Shown one piece after another: positions 21,519 through 64,000 of a DNA stretch of 64,000 nt. Numbering within the stretch: position 1 is the first letter of the stretch; each line of letters starts with the position of its first letter. The notes beneath the pieces are model-generated. The model saw only the letters and a list, made by a program, of their open reading frames with translations. It had not been told where the DNA came from and did not search any database. The DNA comes from Dendrophyllia cribrosa (Eukaryota > Cnidaria > Anthozoa > Scleractinia > Dendrophylliidae). The stretch spans positions 22,817,009-22,881,008 of the forward strand of contig JAJLRJ010000014.1 in assembly GCA_024195265.1 (NCBI GenBank). The letters are read 5' to 3'. Position numbers and translations under genes: made by a program.

Positions 21519-22547
21519 TACAGCCAAATTCGTTGTATCGCGATGCGCGAAATGCAAACTTCGAAAGTTTTCTGTTTTTTTTTTCTTTTCCGTCAATCAT
21601 CTCAGTGGGGGTGGGTGGGGGGGGGGGGGGGGGTTATGCATTTGCTTGGGCAGTTTTAATTGAAGACTGAACATGCGGTCGATTTATGAAAAATTAAACG
21701 AGCTAAATGCAAGAAATACCAGTAAACTATAAATACCTGTAATCGGTGTGATTAAAAGACCAAAACGGAATTATGATCAAATTTCTTCGCCCGATTCGAA
21801 AGAGTCAACCGTACGTATACGTAAGACAGACTTATAGCCGAAAATTCTGTCGATGATTTCATTTTCAAAATCATCTTTCAGATGATATGATTTCTTTCAA
21901 ATATTTAGTTCATATTCAATGACATCGCACCTTGTTTTTGTATGTTTACTTTTATTTTCCGTCGTTACCACATTCGTTTTCCACATACTGTCACTTTAAA
22001 TTTGCATATTATTACTGTTGATGCATGACCGGTCGACCGTAACGAACAATGCTCCCCGGGAGATGTAAACAACAGAAAAAGCTCAAACTTCTCGGCTCGC
22101 CAGCGGAGTCGATTTTATCAGCATCTATATGAAATATTCCATAGAAGTTGAAGACGGTTTTCCCCATCCCTAGTCGTAGAATTTTTTTCGATGCAAACTT
22201 TTGAAGCCGATAAAACGTCCAACACCAGCGGAGCTCACTAATTTAATATGCCCGATGCAAATCAGATTTACAAGCGAAGAAACGAATTCTAAGGTAATAA
22301 TCGACGGATAAAATTAACTTTCTGAATTCCTCTCCTGTATCCATCTTCTTCGATTAAAAATCCTTTCTCGCCATTGAACTCTCCGAATCAAACTTGCGGG
22401 AATCTCTCAACGCGCTAAAATAACACCTCAGATTCAACTCGCTCCGTGTTAACCCCGCTCTCCACTGAAATGATTGACGGAACAGAAAAAACAGAAAACT
22501 TTCGAAGTTTGCATTTCGCGCATCGCGATACAACGAATTTGGCTGTA
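21519..22547. mobile_element. 1.03-kb non-autonomous element with about 95-bp inverted repeats
   Basis: The left end TACAGCCAAATTCGTTGTAT is mirrored at the right by ATACAACGAATTTGGCTGTA. Pairing continues through GCGAAATGCAAACTTCGAAA and into the GTCAATCAT/ATGATTGAC region. A poly-G run lies at 21618-21634. No transposase frame inside. Confidence 0.85.
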
Positions 22548-23177
22548 AAGAACGGATATATTTTTGTATTGTAAAATATTAATGTTGAAAGCAGGCTTAG
22601 ATCACAATAATATATGCAACTCCAATGTGCAGCTCTTTATATAAGCTGGGTTGCATTCCCATTATTAGCTATATACGCTATTTATTTCTTTAAAAATTTC
22701 CGCTGGAGTACTAAAGCTAAAACTGTGACATTCATCTAACTTAAACTTACAGTTTTCTTTCCAAAGGGATGGAGTAGAACTGGTAAATAACTGAAAATGT
22801 AAATGTAAATTTAAATAGAATAATAAAAAGAATGGTTAAACCTAGGCTTAGAAAAAAACGAATTGAAATAAGAAAAAATCCATGTAATGTTCTATAGCTT
22901 TTCCGTTATAAAACGTTTTAAAACCGCTTTTATTCTTGTCAGTTTTAATCCTAGTTGAGGAAAAGAAGTTTATAAAGAAAAAAGGTTTTTTACAGTGTAA
23001 ATAACACTAGCATGATAGATTTATAGTTTTCAATACAACATTCAGTAATGCTGTAGAGTAACTGAATGACAAGCCTAGAATAACCCTATAGGTTAAATGA
23101 CTACTCAGAAACGTTTAAATAAAATTTGAATATTAATCCGCTTCTTGATCTTTTTTATTCTGTCACTTGTCAAGCGA
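22548..23177. other. AT-rich intergenic stretch
   Basis: I see no gene or clear repeat. Confidence 0.4.
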
Positions 23178-23700
23178 GTGGAGGCGCGGTCGTGTAGTGG
23201 TTAGCACGTGACTTCAGATCCAAAGGTCGGTGGTCTCTGGTTGTGCCTAAATCATACCTTCCAGAAGGACGTCGGACACCTTATTGAGACTTATATAACG
23301 TAATGACGACACTCACTTCAATAAATTTTTAAGTGTAAAAAATAAAATCTAAAATCCCCACTCAGGATCGAACCTGTGACCTCAGCTAGGCTCAGGCTTA
23401 CATAGCCTACCGTACCACTGTACCACTTAGCTTCTCGGGTTGCTTAGTCCTAAATTTAACTATATAAACTGCTACCCCTAACCTCAACTGAAAGCTAACC
23501 AGTTACTCCGTTATAGAAGTCTCATTAAGGTGTCCGACGTCCTTCTGGACGGTATGATTTGGGCTTGACCCTGGTCTCTGCCGTCGTGTTGTTTTCTTAG
23601 ACAAGAAACTATACTCCACATTGTCTCTCTCCACCCATCCATACAGGAGTAACAATACTCCCAGTTGCTTCATGCTACGGAAACATGCTCCGAGTGGGTC
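23178..23700 (+). repeat. tRNA-derived SINE, split by a MITE
   Basis: GTGGAGGCGCGGTCGTGTAG and GTGGTTAGCACGTGACTTC resemble an A-box head. After the inserted element the body continues with CTGGTCTCTGCCGTCGTGTT, GACAAGAAACT and ACTCCACATTGTCTCTCTCC. The same body is present uninterrupted at 56745-57010. Confidence 0.7.
23246..23563. mobile_element. MITE inserted in the SINE (family with 33947-34257)
   Basis: The ends CCTAAATCATACCTTCCAGA and CTGGACGGTATGATTTGGG pair, and pairing continues to GTCGGACACCTTA. The interior (AAATTTTTAAGTGTAAAAAA, GAACCTGTGACCTCAGCTAG) is nearly identical to the element at 33947-34257, but the outermost arm sequences differ between the two. Confidence 0.75.
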
Positions 23701-23865
23701 ACCTGTGGCTCGTGTGCCACTTCACCTAACTTGTCATTCGAGCGTTTAAGTAACACGAGAATGTTATGATCCGCTTTTGTGACCAAAAGGTTTGAAATCA
23801 CCCATTATTGCACCAGGCTTAGCCAGCATTACCATGTTTTTAGGCTTCATCAGGCTTTTCTATGC

Positions 23866-24235
23866 TAAACTTTGCCATGTTTTGCCAGATGTTGACAGGC
23901 TTTACTAGGAATGACAAATGTACCAAAACCATAACCCTTTCCTCTCCATCTTTCCACCAAGTTTTGACAGGCTTTGTCTGGCTTTGCAAGGTTTTGCCAG
24001 ATTTTTCCAGGCTTTGCCAGGTTTTGAAATACTTTGCCAGGCTTTACTAGGAATGACAAATGTACCAAAACCAGAACCCTTTCCTCTCCATCTTTCCACC
24101 AAGTTTTGATAGGCCTTGCCAGGTTTTGCAAGGTTTTGCTAGGCTTTTTTCCAGGCTTATTAGATTTTGTCAGGTTTTGCCAGGCTTTACCAGGAATGAC
24201 AAATGAACCAAAACCAGAACCCTTTCCATCGAATC
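23866..24235. repeat. Nested tandem repeats of a TTTTGCCAGGCTTTG phrase
   Basis: A roughly 130-bp unit containing AGGAATGACAAATGTACCAA and CATCTTTCCACCAAGTTTTG occurs three times, with the last copy truncated. Between these lie many short TTTTGCCAGG/CTTTGCCAGG copies. Frames on both strands here are artefacts. Confidence 0.8.
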
Positions 24236-25004
24236 TGGTTTAAACCGTGGTAAAGCACAATTCTAGATCTCCAATAAGAGACACGAAAGTTGGCGATGAA
24301 TATGATAACGTAGTGTTACCATGCCTTTGGTGCAAGTGTATTTGAGACCTTTCCGGGAATAAACAGAATAACATAATATGCTCCTCGGCAGCGTTTATCA
24401 TTTCTCTTCTCCTTACTTTTTTCTTTCTGGTTTTCATCTAAATGTTTAGTAAAATTAAAAACAGTTTCACACGGTGTGTAAGTTAAATATATCTCTGATC
24501 TGAACAGCTGGAAAAGCTAACATCCATCTAGCTCATCGCCAATAACGTATTTCAAAAAATAAAGAAGGCAAAACCATCAATGATATTTTTATGTATAAAA
24601 CACGACAGGTATTTTACTAGAGAATAGGAGAGAAATGTATAAAGTACAAACACGAGGCAAGGGCTTTCTACATTTCTCTCGTGTTTTCAAATGCTTTATG
24701 CTCAAATGTCCAGACAAAATAACAGCAAAAACAGTAAAAATTCCACAAGAATGGCAAATTTGATTTAGTGACCGCTTGTCACAATATCCGAATTTAATGA
24801 ACTGTAATCCACTTCCATCCTTGCAATCCTGCACTTTATCTCCAAACTACTGCTTCTGGTTTGCTCTATAAAATCTTTTTATCCATTTAAGTTGTATATT
24901 TGGTGGCATTTGACAATACAGCATGGAAATAAGGAAAGCGAAGTTTTGTTTTTTGGAGGCACAGATCCCTTTAATTGTCATATTTCTGGTTTGTGTAAGT
25001 CGCG
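24236..25004. other. Non-coding stretch with a MITE F-related piece
   Basis: The part 24785-24935 (ATCCACTTCCATCCTTGCAA, ATCTTTTTATCCATTTAAGT) is the reverse complement of the MITE F body at 17822-18034. Nothing else is recognised. Confidence 0.5.
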
Positions 25005-25200
25005 ACAGGCAGCGTGGTGGAGTGATTAGGGCGCCGGACTTGCAGTCCGGAGATCCAGAGTTCAAGTTCCGCTCTGATCACCGTGAGCTGGAATTGTTTC
25101 ACGGTAGACCCTAATTCAACTCTTCAACCACTCTTGTAAAATAGCCAACTGATTTACCCCCTGCCAGTTGGGTATATTTCATTTGCAGTATTTGTTTCTG
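25005..25200 (+). repeat. tRNA-derived SINE
   Basis: GCAGCGTGGTGGAGTGATTA (A-box-like) and GAGTTCAAGTTCCGCTC (B-box-like) are spaced as in a tRNA, with GCCGGACTTGCAGTCCGG between them resembling an anticodon arm. They are followed by a GTGAGCTGGAATTGTTTCAC body. The acceptor stem is imperfect, so I call it SINE rather than tRNA. Confidence 0.68.
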
Positions 25201-25573
25201 TTGTTGGATTACTCAGCCTCGCTTGCACTTGTAATGTTGACACCTACCGAGGGTAAATTTAAAACATTTTTTTATTTACACATTTGCTCAAATTTGCGCT
25301 GCCTGGCTCAACATTCATTGTACCTTCTAAGTTTGAACTTGCAATATACTTATTTGCTTGACATATATAAAAGTTTCAGATGAATTGAGTTTTATATTCG
25401 TAATATGAGTTACCATGGCAACGCTGTGAAGTCAATTTTTTTTTTTAAATCTGGGTTCAAACAGCACCTCACTGAAGCGGAAACACTAGTTAAAACTGAG
25501 CGCTTTAAGAATTGTTTTGTAATAGGCTATGTTTTAATTACAAAAATAAGTTCGGTGGTTGCGATTTCATGAA

Positions 25574-25760
25574 AAAACTTTTTTAAATGTTATTTTAAAG
25601 TGTCAAAGTTTTTGAATAAGTTCCAAACGTTTCGGGCTTTGCCCTTCTTCAGTGGAAATATGTTCGTTGAACATATTTCCACTGAAGAAGGGCAAAGCCC
25701 GAAACGTTTGGAACTTATTCAAAAACTTTGACACTTTAAAATAACATTTAAAAAAGTTTT
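25574..25760. repeat. Perfect 187-bp palindrome (92-bp arms, 3-nt loop)
   Basis: The arms 25574-25665 and 25669-25760 read as exact reverse complements around a GTT loop (25666-25668). No mismatch is seen by eye. It contains CCAAACGTTTCGGGCTTTGC and its complement. It could be a very young MITE or foldback element, and any transcript would form a long hairpin. Confidence 0.93.
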
Positions 25761-26612
25761 GTATGTTTTAATTATAACATTGTAATATGGTATTTTTATT
25801 TTTTTTGTCTTTTTTTTACCATCTTAATTGTGTATTTTCCCCAGATCTGAATTTGTTAATTGATGATGTTTGTAACTTTTGATGTCTTTTATCGAATGAA
25901 TAAAGATTATTGGTATTATTATTATTTAAACAATGTCCCTCGCCCTGATAACAATAGAGTCTATTGTTAACGAGAGCGAATGAAATAAGAGGTACACACG
26001 AGATACTGGGCTACTCAATATGCACATTTGTATAGGAGGTATAAACAAATTCAGGCAAATGTGAGAAAATAACATCTGTTATGCAATTTATATCAACTTC
26101 AAACAGAGTTTTTCATTAACTGTGTAAAGACTTAATATAACAAGGACCAGAAGAAAGTCTTAAAATGCTCTTTAACCCGATTCCATAGCGGAAAGATGCT
26201 GTATAAGGCAAGTTAAAATTTTCTTGTTATCAGTAAAAGTGATAAGTTGAGTAAAATTCGACATGATATGTAAAAACAAAATCAGTACTTCTTTGTCGTC
26301 AAATTTATGTAAAATTCTAGCGTTTCTAGTTTAAAAACCACAGGTTTTTTTATTCCGATACAGTGCATCTCGCTTGGTTCTGAAAAATTTCATTATTATG
26401 TTATATTGAATGAGTTATTCACTTGATAAAAATTGCCCGATCAATGTCTTTTAATTAGAAATGGCTCAGACCACAAGGAATCAGTTGTCATAACCAGCCG
26501 AATATAAGTTGTATTTTCAAAAGTTGTATAAACCAAACATTGCACTATAGCAAAAGTTAATACTAAGGATTTGTTTTATTGCCATTCACTGGAACTCAGT
26601 CCGCTCAGATTT
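25761..26612. other. AT-rich intergenic stretch
   Basis: No gene or clear repeat recognised. Confidence 0.4.
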
Positions 26613-26995
26613 AAAGGCACACTGTCTCGGATGATATATCGTGTTTTCATGATGATAATGGCCAGCAGCTTGCTTTAAGATTCCTTCATTATCTTGAAAT
26701 ACGAAGAACAAATCGCCAAAAGTGATGAAAGCAAAAAATATTACTTAAAGAAACAAAACGAAGGCTAAAAGAGAAATGACAATTTTGATTTCTTGACTGA
26801 CTGTCACGAAATCAAATTTGATGAACTGTAATCCACTTCCATCCTTGCAAACCTGCTCTTTATTTCCAAATTACTGCTTCTGTTTTTCTCTATAGAATCT
26901 TTTTATCCACTTACGTTGTATATTTGGTGGCATTCGGCGATATAACATTGAAAAAACGTAAGCGAAATTTTCTTATTTCGGCGCCGAACAATAGA
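26613..26995. mobile_element. MITE F-related element
   Basis: Starts AAGGCACACTGTCTCGGATG (compare AGGGACACTGTCCC). From 26815 to 26945 it carries CCACTTCCATCCTTGCAA and TTTTTATCCACTTACGTTGT, the reverse complement of the MITE F body. The right end is unclear. Confidence 0.55.
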
Positions 26996-27025
26996 CCGTG
27001 ATAGCGAGACTGACCAAAGTGTTGT

Positions 27026-27315
27026 ACACCAAATTGAAGAAACGTTGACTCGTGATAAGCATGAACCATGAACGATGAGACCGAATGGGATTCTGGGTAG
27101 GCAGCATTGGCAAGCTAGTAATATTCTATTTCTTGATAATCAAGATTTTTTCTTTGTTTGAGACATTTAAGAGCATGATTTATGCATCCTGTGTTAATAT
27201 AATGTATATTCTGTCACAGGCGAAGATTAAATTTTCCAACTTCCCAGTAAACCTTTGGGTCGCATCGTTCATGGTTTATGCTTTTCACCCGACAACGTTT
27301 CTTCAATTTGGTGTA
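27026..27315. mobile_element. MITE H, copy 1
   Basis: The ends ACACCAAATTGAAGAAACGT and ACGTTTCTTCAATTTGGTGT are exact inverted repeats, and pairing continues (AAGCATGAACCATGAACGAT / ATCGTTCATGGTTTATGCTT). An inverted second copy lies at 60671-60963. The open frame inside is not a gene. Confidence 0.85.
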
Positions 27316-27496
27316 TATATTTTGTTTCAATGTACGACTGATTTTCTTTGAATCGACGAAAGGCCACCAATAAAAAAATGAGAATAAGCTTAGGGAATTA
27401 AAATGGTTAAGATGATGAAGAAAGGAAGACGATTACGAACCACAAACTTGATAAAAAAAACTATCCTTTACATTTTCCAATATTTGCTTTAACACT

Positions 27497-27640
27497 TTCA
27501 TTCCCAGAGTCACATTATGGAGACGTGCAGTGTAGTTCTAACTTTTGAGTCTGTGGATGAAATCCTATGGTGTGACCATTCAAATGAAACCTCTTCGGCC
27601 GTACTTTTGCATGGTGCCATTAGTTTTTCAATATTTTACA
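27497..27640 (+). repeat. Dispersed copy of the 104-bp satellite-family variant
   Basis: Contains GTAGTTCTAACTTTTGAGTC, GGTGTGACCATTCAAATGAA and GTACTTTTGCATGGTGCCAT. Downstream is a run of TTTGGGATTTTTC-like short repeats up to about 27730. Confidence 0.7.
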
Positions 27641-27744
27641 ATATCAAATTTGGGATTTTTCTTTGGGATTTTTCTTTGGGATTTTGTTCTTTGGGATGTT
27701 TGTTTTGTTTTGGGATTTTGTTCTTTGGCACCCTTGGGGGTTAA

Positions 27745-28730
27745 AGGGTTAAGGTTAAAGGATTGTTATCATTTTTAAAATTAGTCTTCAAAACAAACTA
27801 AAGATTTCTGACGCCAAAGCGATGCTTTGTAGTGTGTGATATTTTTTATCCGTTAAATTCATCCTATTTGCTCAGAACCTGGAACTTCCTTCTGAAATTT
27901 GACAAATAAAAATTTCACACTAATTGGAAATAAAATATGACGCTATTGAATTCTGCCAGATGTTAAAAATTTACATCTTGAACATCTATTCAATTCAATC
28001 TATTTATTTATTTCACGTAAATAACACAAACATTTCACGTTACCAGCATTTAGTAAGGGATATTATAAACATAGGATCATTGCTTATTAATTGTGAGAAG
28101 ACCTCTCCATTGTTAACTTTCTTTCCCTTAGCAAGTATATAAAGTATATACATCTTTAAATATTCTACCTACGTTGTATCAGTCTTTGCTTCAATACTAT
28201 ATAAAGAAGTATCATCCATCGAATTGAAAGGATTGTTTTAAAACCATGGTCAGTTTAAATATCTCGGATATCGAATATCTTTAAGTCTTGCTTTTCCGCT
28301 TTTGAAGTCAAAGGTTCGTATGTGTGTCTATGATTGAAACGTTTGAATAGACTCGTAAATTATGGAGATGTCTTCTGGTTTATATTTATGAAGTTTGTTA
28401 AATAAGTGCACCTTCCTCAGTGTTTATGCAGAAACTTTTCCTACAAAAAAGAAATCTATTAAAACCAATGACAAAAAAGAAAAGGAGAGAAAACGGAAGG
28501 AAAAAGGACGGGGAGAAAAAATGGAAATAATATACAAGCTCGTTTAGCTTTGCTTTGCGCGCATGCCCGCAGTGACATACTTGCTCCACAATGGAAATGA
28601 ATTTTAGTTTTCATGTTACAAGCGACTTTATGGAAAGTTTGGTTGCAATTTCTCTCGACAATTTCAAGTAAATTGCAGAGTCAGTGGCTTCTATTGATTG
28701 GTCGTTGGTATTGTGTTATACTATACTTTT
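27745..28730. other. AT-rich non-coding stretch
   Basis: No gene or clear repeat recognised. Confidence 0.4.
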
Positions 28731-28869
28731 GAGCGTTTTCACTTGACGTCATAGCCGCCATATTGGTGTTCCCGTACAAACTTCTTTTGTTAGGAACACC
28801 AACATGGCTGCCATGGCCTTTGTCATTCGAGTCCCACGGGACTGAAGGTCACGTGAGTGAAAACGCTCT
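28731..28869. mobile_element. Short MITE J
   Basis: The ends GAGCGTTTTCACTTGACGTC and GTGAGTGAAAACGCTC pair. An inner pair is GGTGTTCC / GGAACACC with CCATATTGG and CCAACATGG. About 140 bp. Confidence 0.75.
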
Positions 28870-28959
28870 ATAAGAAGGAATGGACAAAACAACACTGAAA
28901 AAAGTACAAAGAAGTTTACAACAAAAAAAGATTAAGGAAAGGTGATCAAACCTCCTTCC

Positions 28960-29711
28960 AATGCTCTCAGTAATAAAGACAGACAACCTTAAGACAGGTT
29001 CTAATATTGACAAATGAAACTACTGAGCTGTACTTCCCTCGTGTTTATTATTAGTAATCAGGGTTTTTACGGTCATGGAAAAACGTGGAAAGTCATGGAA
29101 TTGTATAATTTAATTTTCCATGCCTGGAAAGTCATGGAATTTAAGTGTGGGTCATGGAGAGTCATTGAAAATCATGTTCATGGTACAAAATCACCAAGGC
29201 AGCATATGTTGTGGGAATAATAATAAACAAGTGGAAATTAATCCCAAACTGAACGAGAAAACCGTATGATTATTACTTCTTAATAATTATACATGGAAAA
29301 AATTTGCATCCATTTTTTTTTGGAATTTTTTTGATTTTTTTTTCTTTCGTTTTTGCAAAAAAAAATTTTGCAAACCATTTCTGCATCAATTTTTTTTTAT
29401 TTGTAATTTGCACTGGTGTTACACTTTTCGCACTGGTGTTGCACTTGAACTACACTGCTCTAAGCCAATCATAATTGAGTAATTTTTTCATGTATATTAT
29501 TAGACAATGAAAAATTTGAAAAGGTCATGGAATGTCTGAAAAGTCTGAAAAGAGTACGTTAAAAGTCTTTGGATGAAACACTTAAATGCGAAGCTGCGGT
29601 ATAAAAATGCAAAGCCCCACGCCAAATCTAATGCAAATGAGCAAAAACAATAGATTTTGCTCATTTGCATGAGTTGGACAGTCCAGCCGCCTTTTATATC
29701 GCGGGTTTGGC
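28960..29711. other. Non-coding stretch with GTCATGGAA short repeats
   Basis: Around 29065-29180 and 29510-29550 a GGAAAGTCATGGAA-like phrase recurs several times. No coding exon recognised. Confidence 0.45.
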
Positions 29712-30255
29712 TTTAAAGTCCCACTACGACGGAAATTTTTGTATTTCTTTTCCGCTTTTTTTTAACGCAAATGTATCTAGTTGGTTAAGACAAATGCGAA
29801 CTGTTATAAATTTGATTAATATATTCTTACACAGCCGAGAAATAGCTGGCCGAAAACCCACGAAAATCACTTAAAATCCGTCCACCGTTACTCCTTTCAT
29901 AAATCCGAGCCCACGTTCTACTGGTTTGCGATCTGGTACACGTGACTTGATTTGTGACGTCAATGACTCAACGCAGTTCCCTCCGGAATCACAGACAACA
30001 AAGCCAAAAGGCACGTGTTGAGTCATTGACGTCACAAAATCTTTAGGCCAACTCGATCCAACTCTCAGGGTTCGGTCCCGGTCATTTTTGAATTGAGTAA
30101 TGGCGGCAAACGGAATTCGAAATGTAAAGTTAAAATAATGGCACTTCCCTTACGAGTTTTGACTTGAAACTTGGCAAGGTAAGTAACGAGTACTTATATT
30201 TTCAAAATATGAAGAGAACAGGAAATGTATATTTTTTATCATAGTGGCACTTTAA
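29712..30255. mobile_element. MITE family C, copy 2 (about 540 bp)
   Basis: Same body and same orientation as 15056-15597, with only scattered substitutions. The ends are CTTTAAAGTCCCACTACGAC and TAGTGGCACTTTAAG. It ends about 130 bp before the first recognised exon of the mosaic gene. Confidence 0.83.
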
Positions 30256-30387
30256 GCGTGACCGGCCATTTAAGTGAAAACAGTTGTTTACTATGGTGCT
30301 GTTCATTTGACAAAATTATTCACAATTTATTTTCCTTTTTTTGAATTTGTACCTGAGAGGCTTTAGAACATATTTTATAATTTGCAG

Positions 30388-64000
<33,613 letters not shown>

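Noticed and set aside
25009..25085. A functional tRNA gene
   Set aside because: A- and B-box spacing is tRNA-like, but the acceptor stem does not pair well and a SINE-like body follows.
27085..27351. A small hydrophobic membrane protein
   Set aside because: It lies entirely within MITE H, which has an inverted copy at 60671-60963 with a broken frame.

Overview
The window is animal nuclear DNA, most likely from a stony coral or another anthozoan cnidarian. Coding sequence comes in short exons with GT/AG borders, separated by AT-rich introns full of small inverted-repeat elements, tRNA-derived SINE pieces and tandem repeats. There is no bacterial operon, rRNA or CRISPR. The taxonomic call is an inference from style: multidomain lectin-like exons, dispersed satellite and the repeat families. 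No species is claimed. Most long open frames in the window are repeat artefacts.

Two host genes are supported, both on the + strand. Gene 1 (10439-20955) has eight exons that join in frame into a 271-residue six-pass membrane protein of the TMEM163 zinc-transporter family. Its two classic membrane aspartates appear to be replaced. Its last intron carries 1.2 kb of TTC/GTC-rich sequence.

Gene 2 (30388 to beyond 64000) encodes a large secreted or surface mosaic protein. The order is signal-peptide exon, fibrinogen C-terminal domain, pentraxin domain, first half of a laminin-G-like domain, TLDc domain, F5/8 type C (discoidin) domain, second half of a laminin-G-like domain, a MAM-like fragment and the start of another discoidin/fucolectin-like domain. 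All visible exons join in frame (about 1083 codons so far). Nearly every module border is a phase-1 intron, the signature of exon shuffling. The start codon and the 3' end are not in the visible exons. Two features stand out. The laminin-G-like domain appears to be interrupted by the TLDc and discoidin exons. There are also two candidate exons for the first half of the discoidin domain, with the same phases but only one downstream partner exon, so they look mutually exclusive.

Layout: 1-10.4 kb is repeats (a poly-G/poly-C-ended element, a 42-bp minisatellite, a 71-bp tRNA-like array, a 104-bp satellite, several MITEs). 10.4-21 kb is gene 1. 21-30.3 kb is an intergenic repeat region with a 1-kb inverted-repeat element, SINEs and a perfect 187-bp palindrome. 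30.4-64 kb is gene 2. A degraded tyrosine-recombinase retrotransposon (Ngaro/DIRS-like, minus strand, 35.3-39.4 kb) sits in the intron that splits the fibrinogen domain. Fragments of non-LTR retrotransposons lie at 52.6-54.0 kb. All gene models were made by reading splice sites and frames by eye; transcript data would be needed to confirm them.
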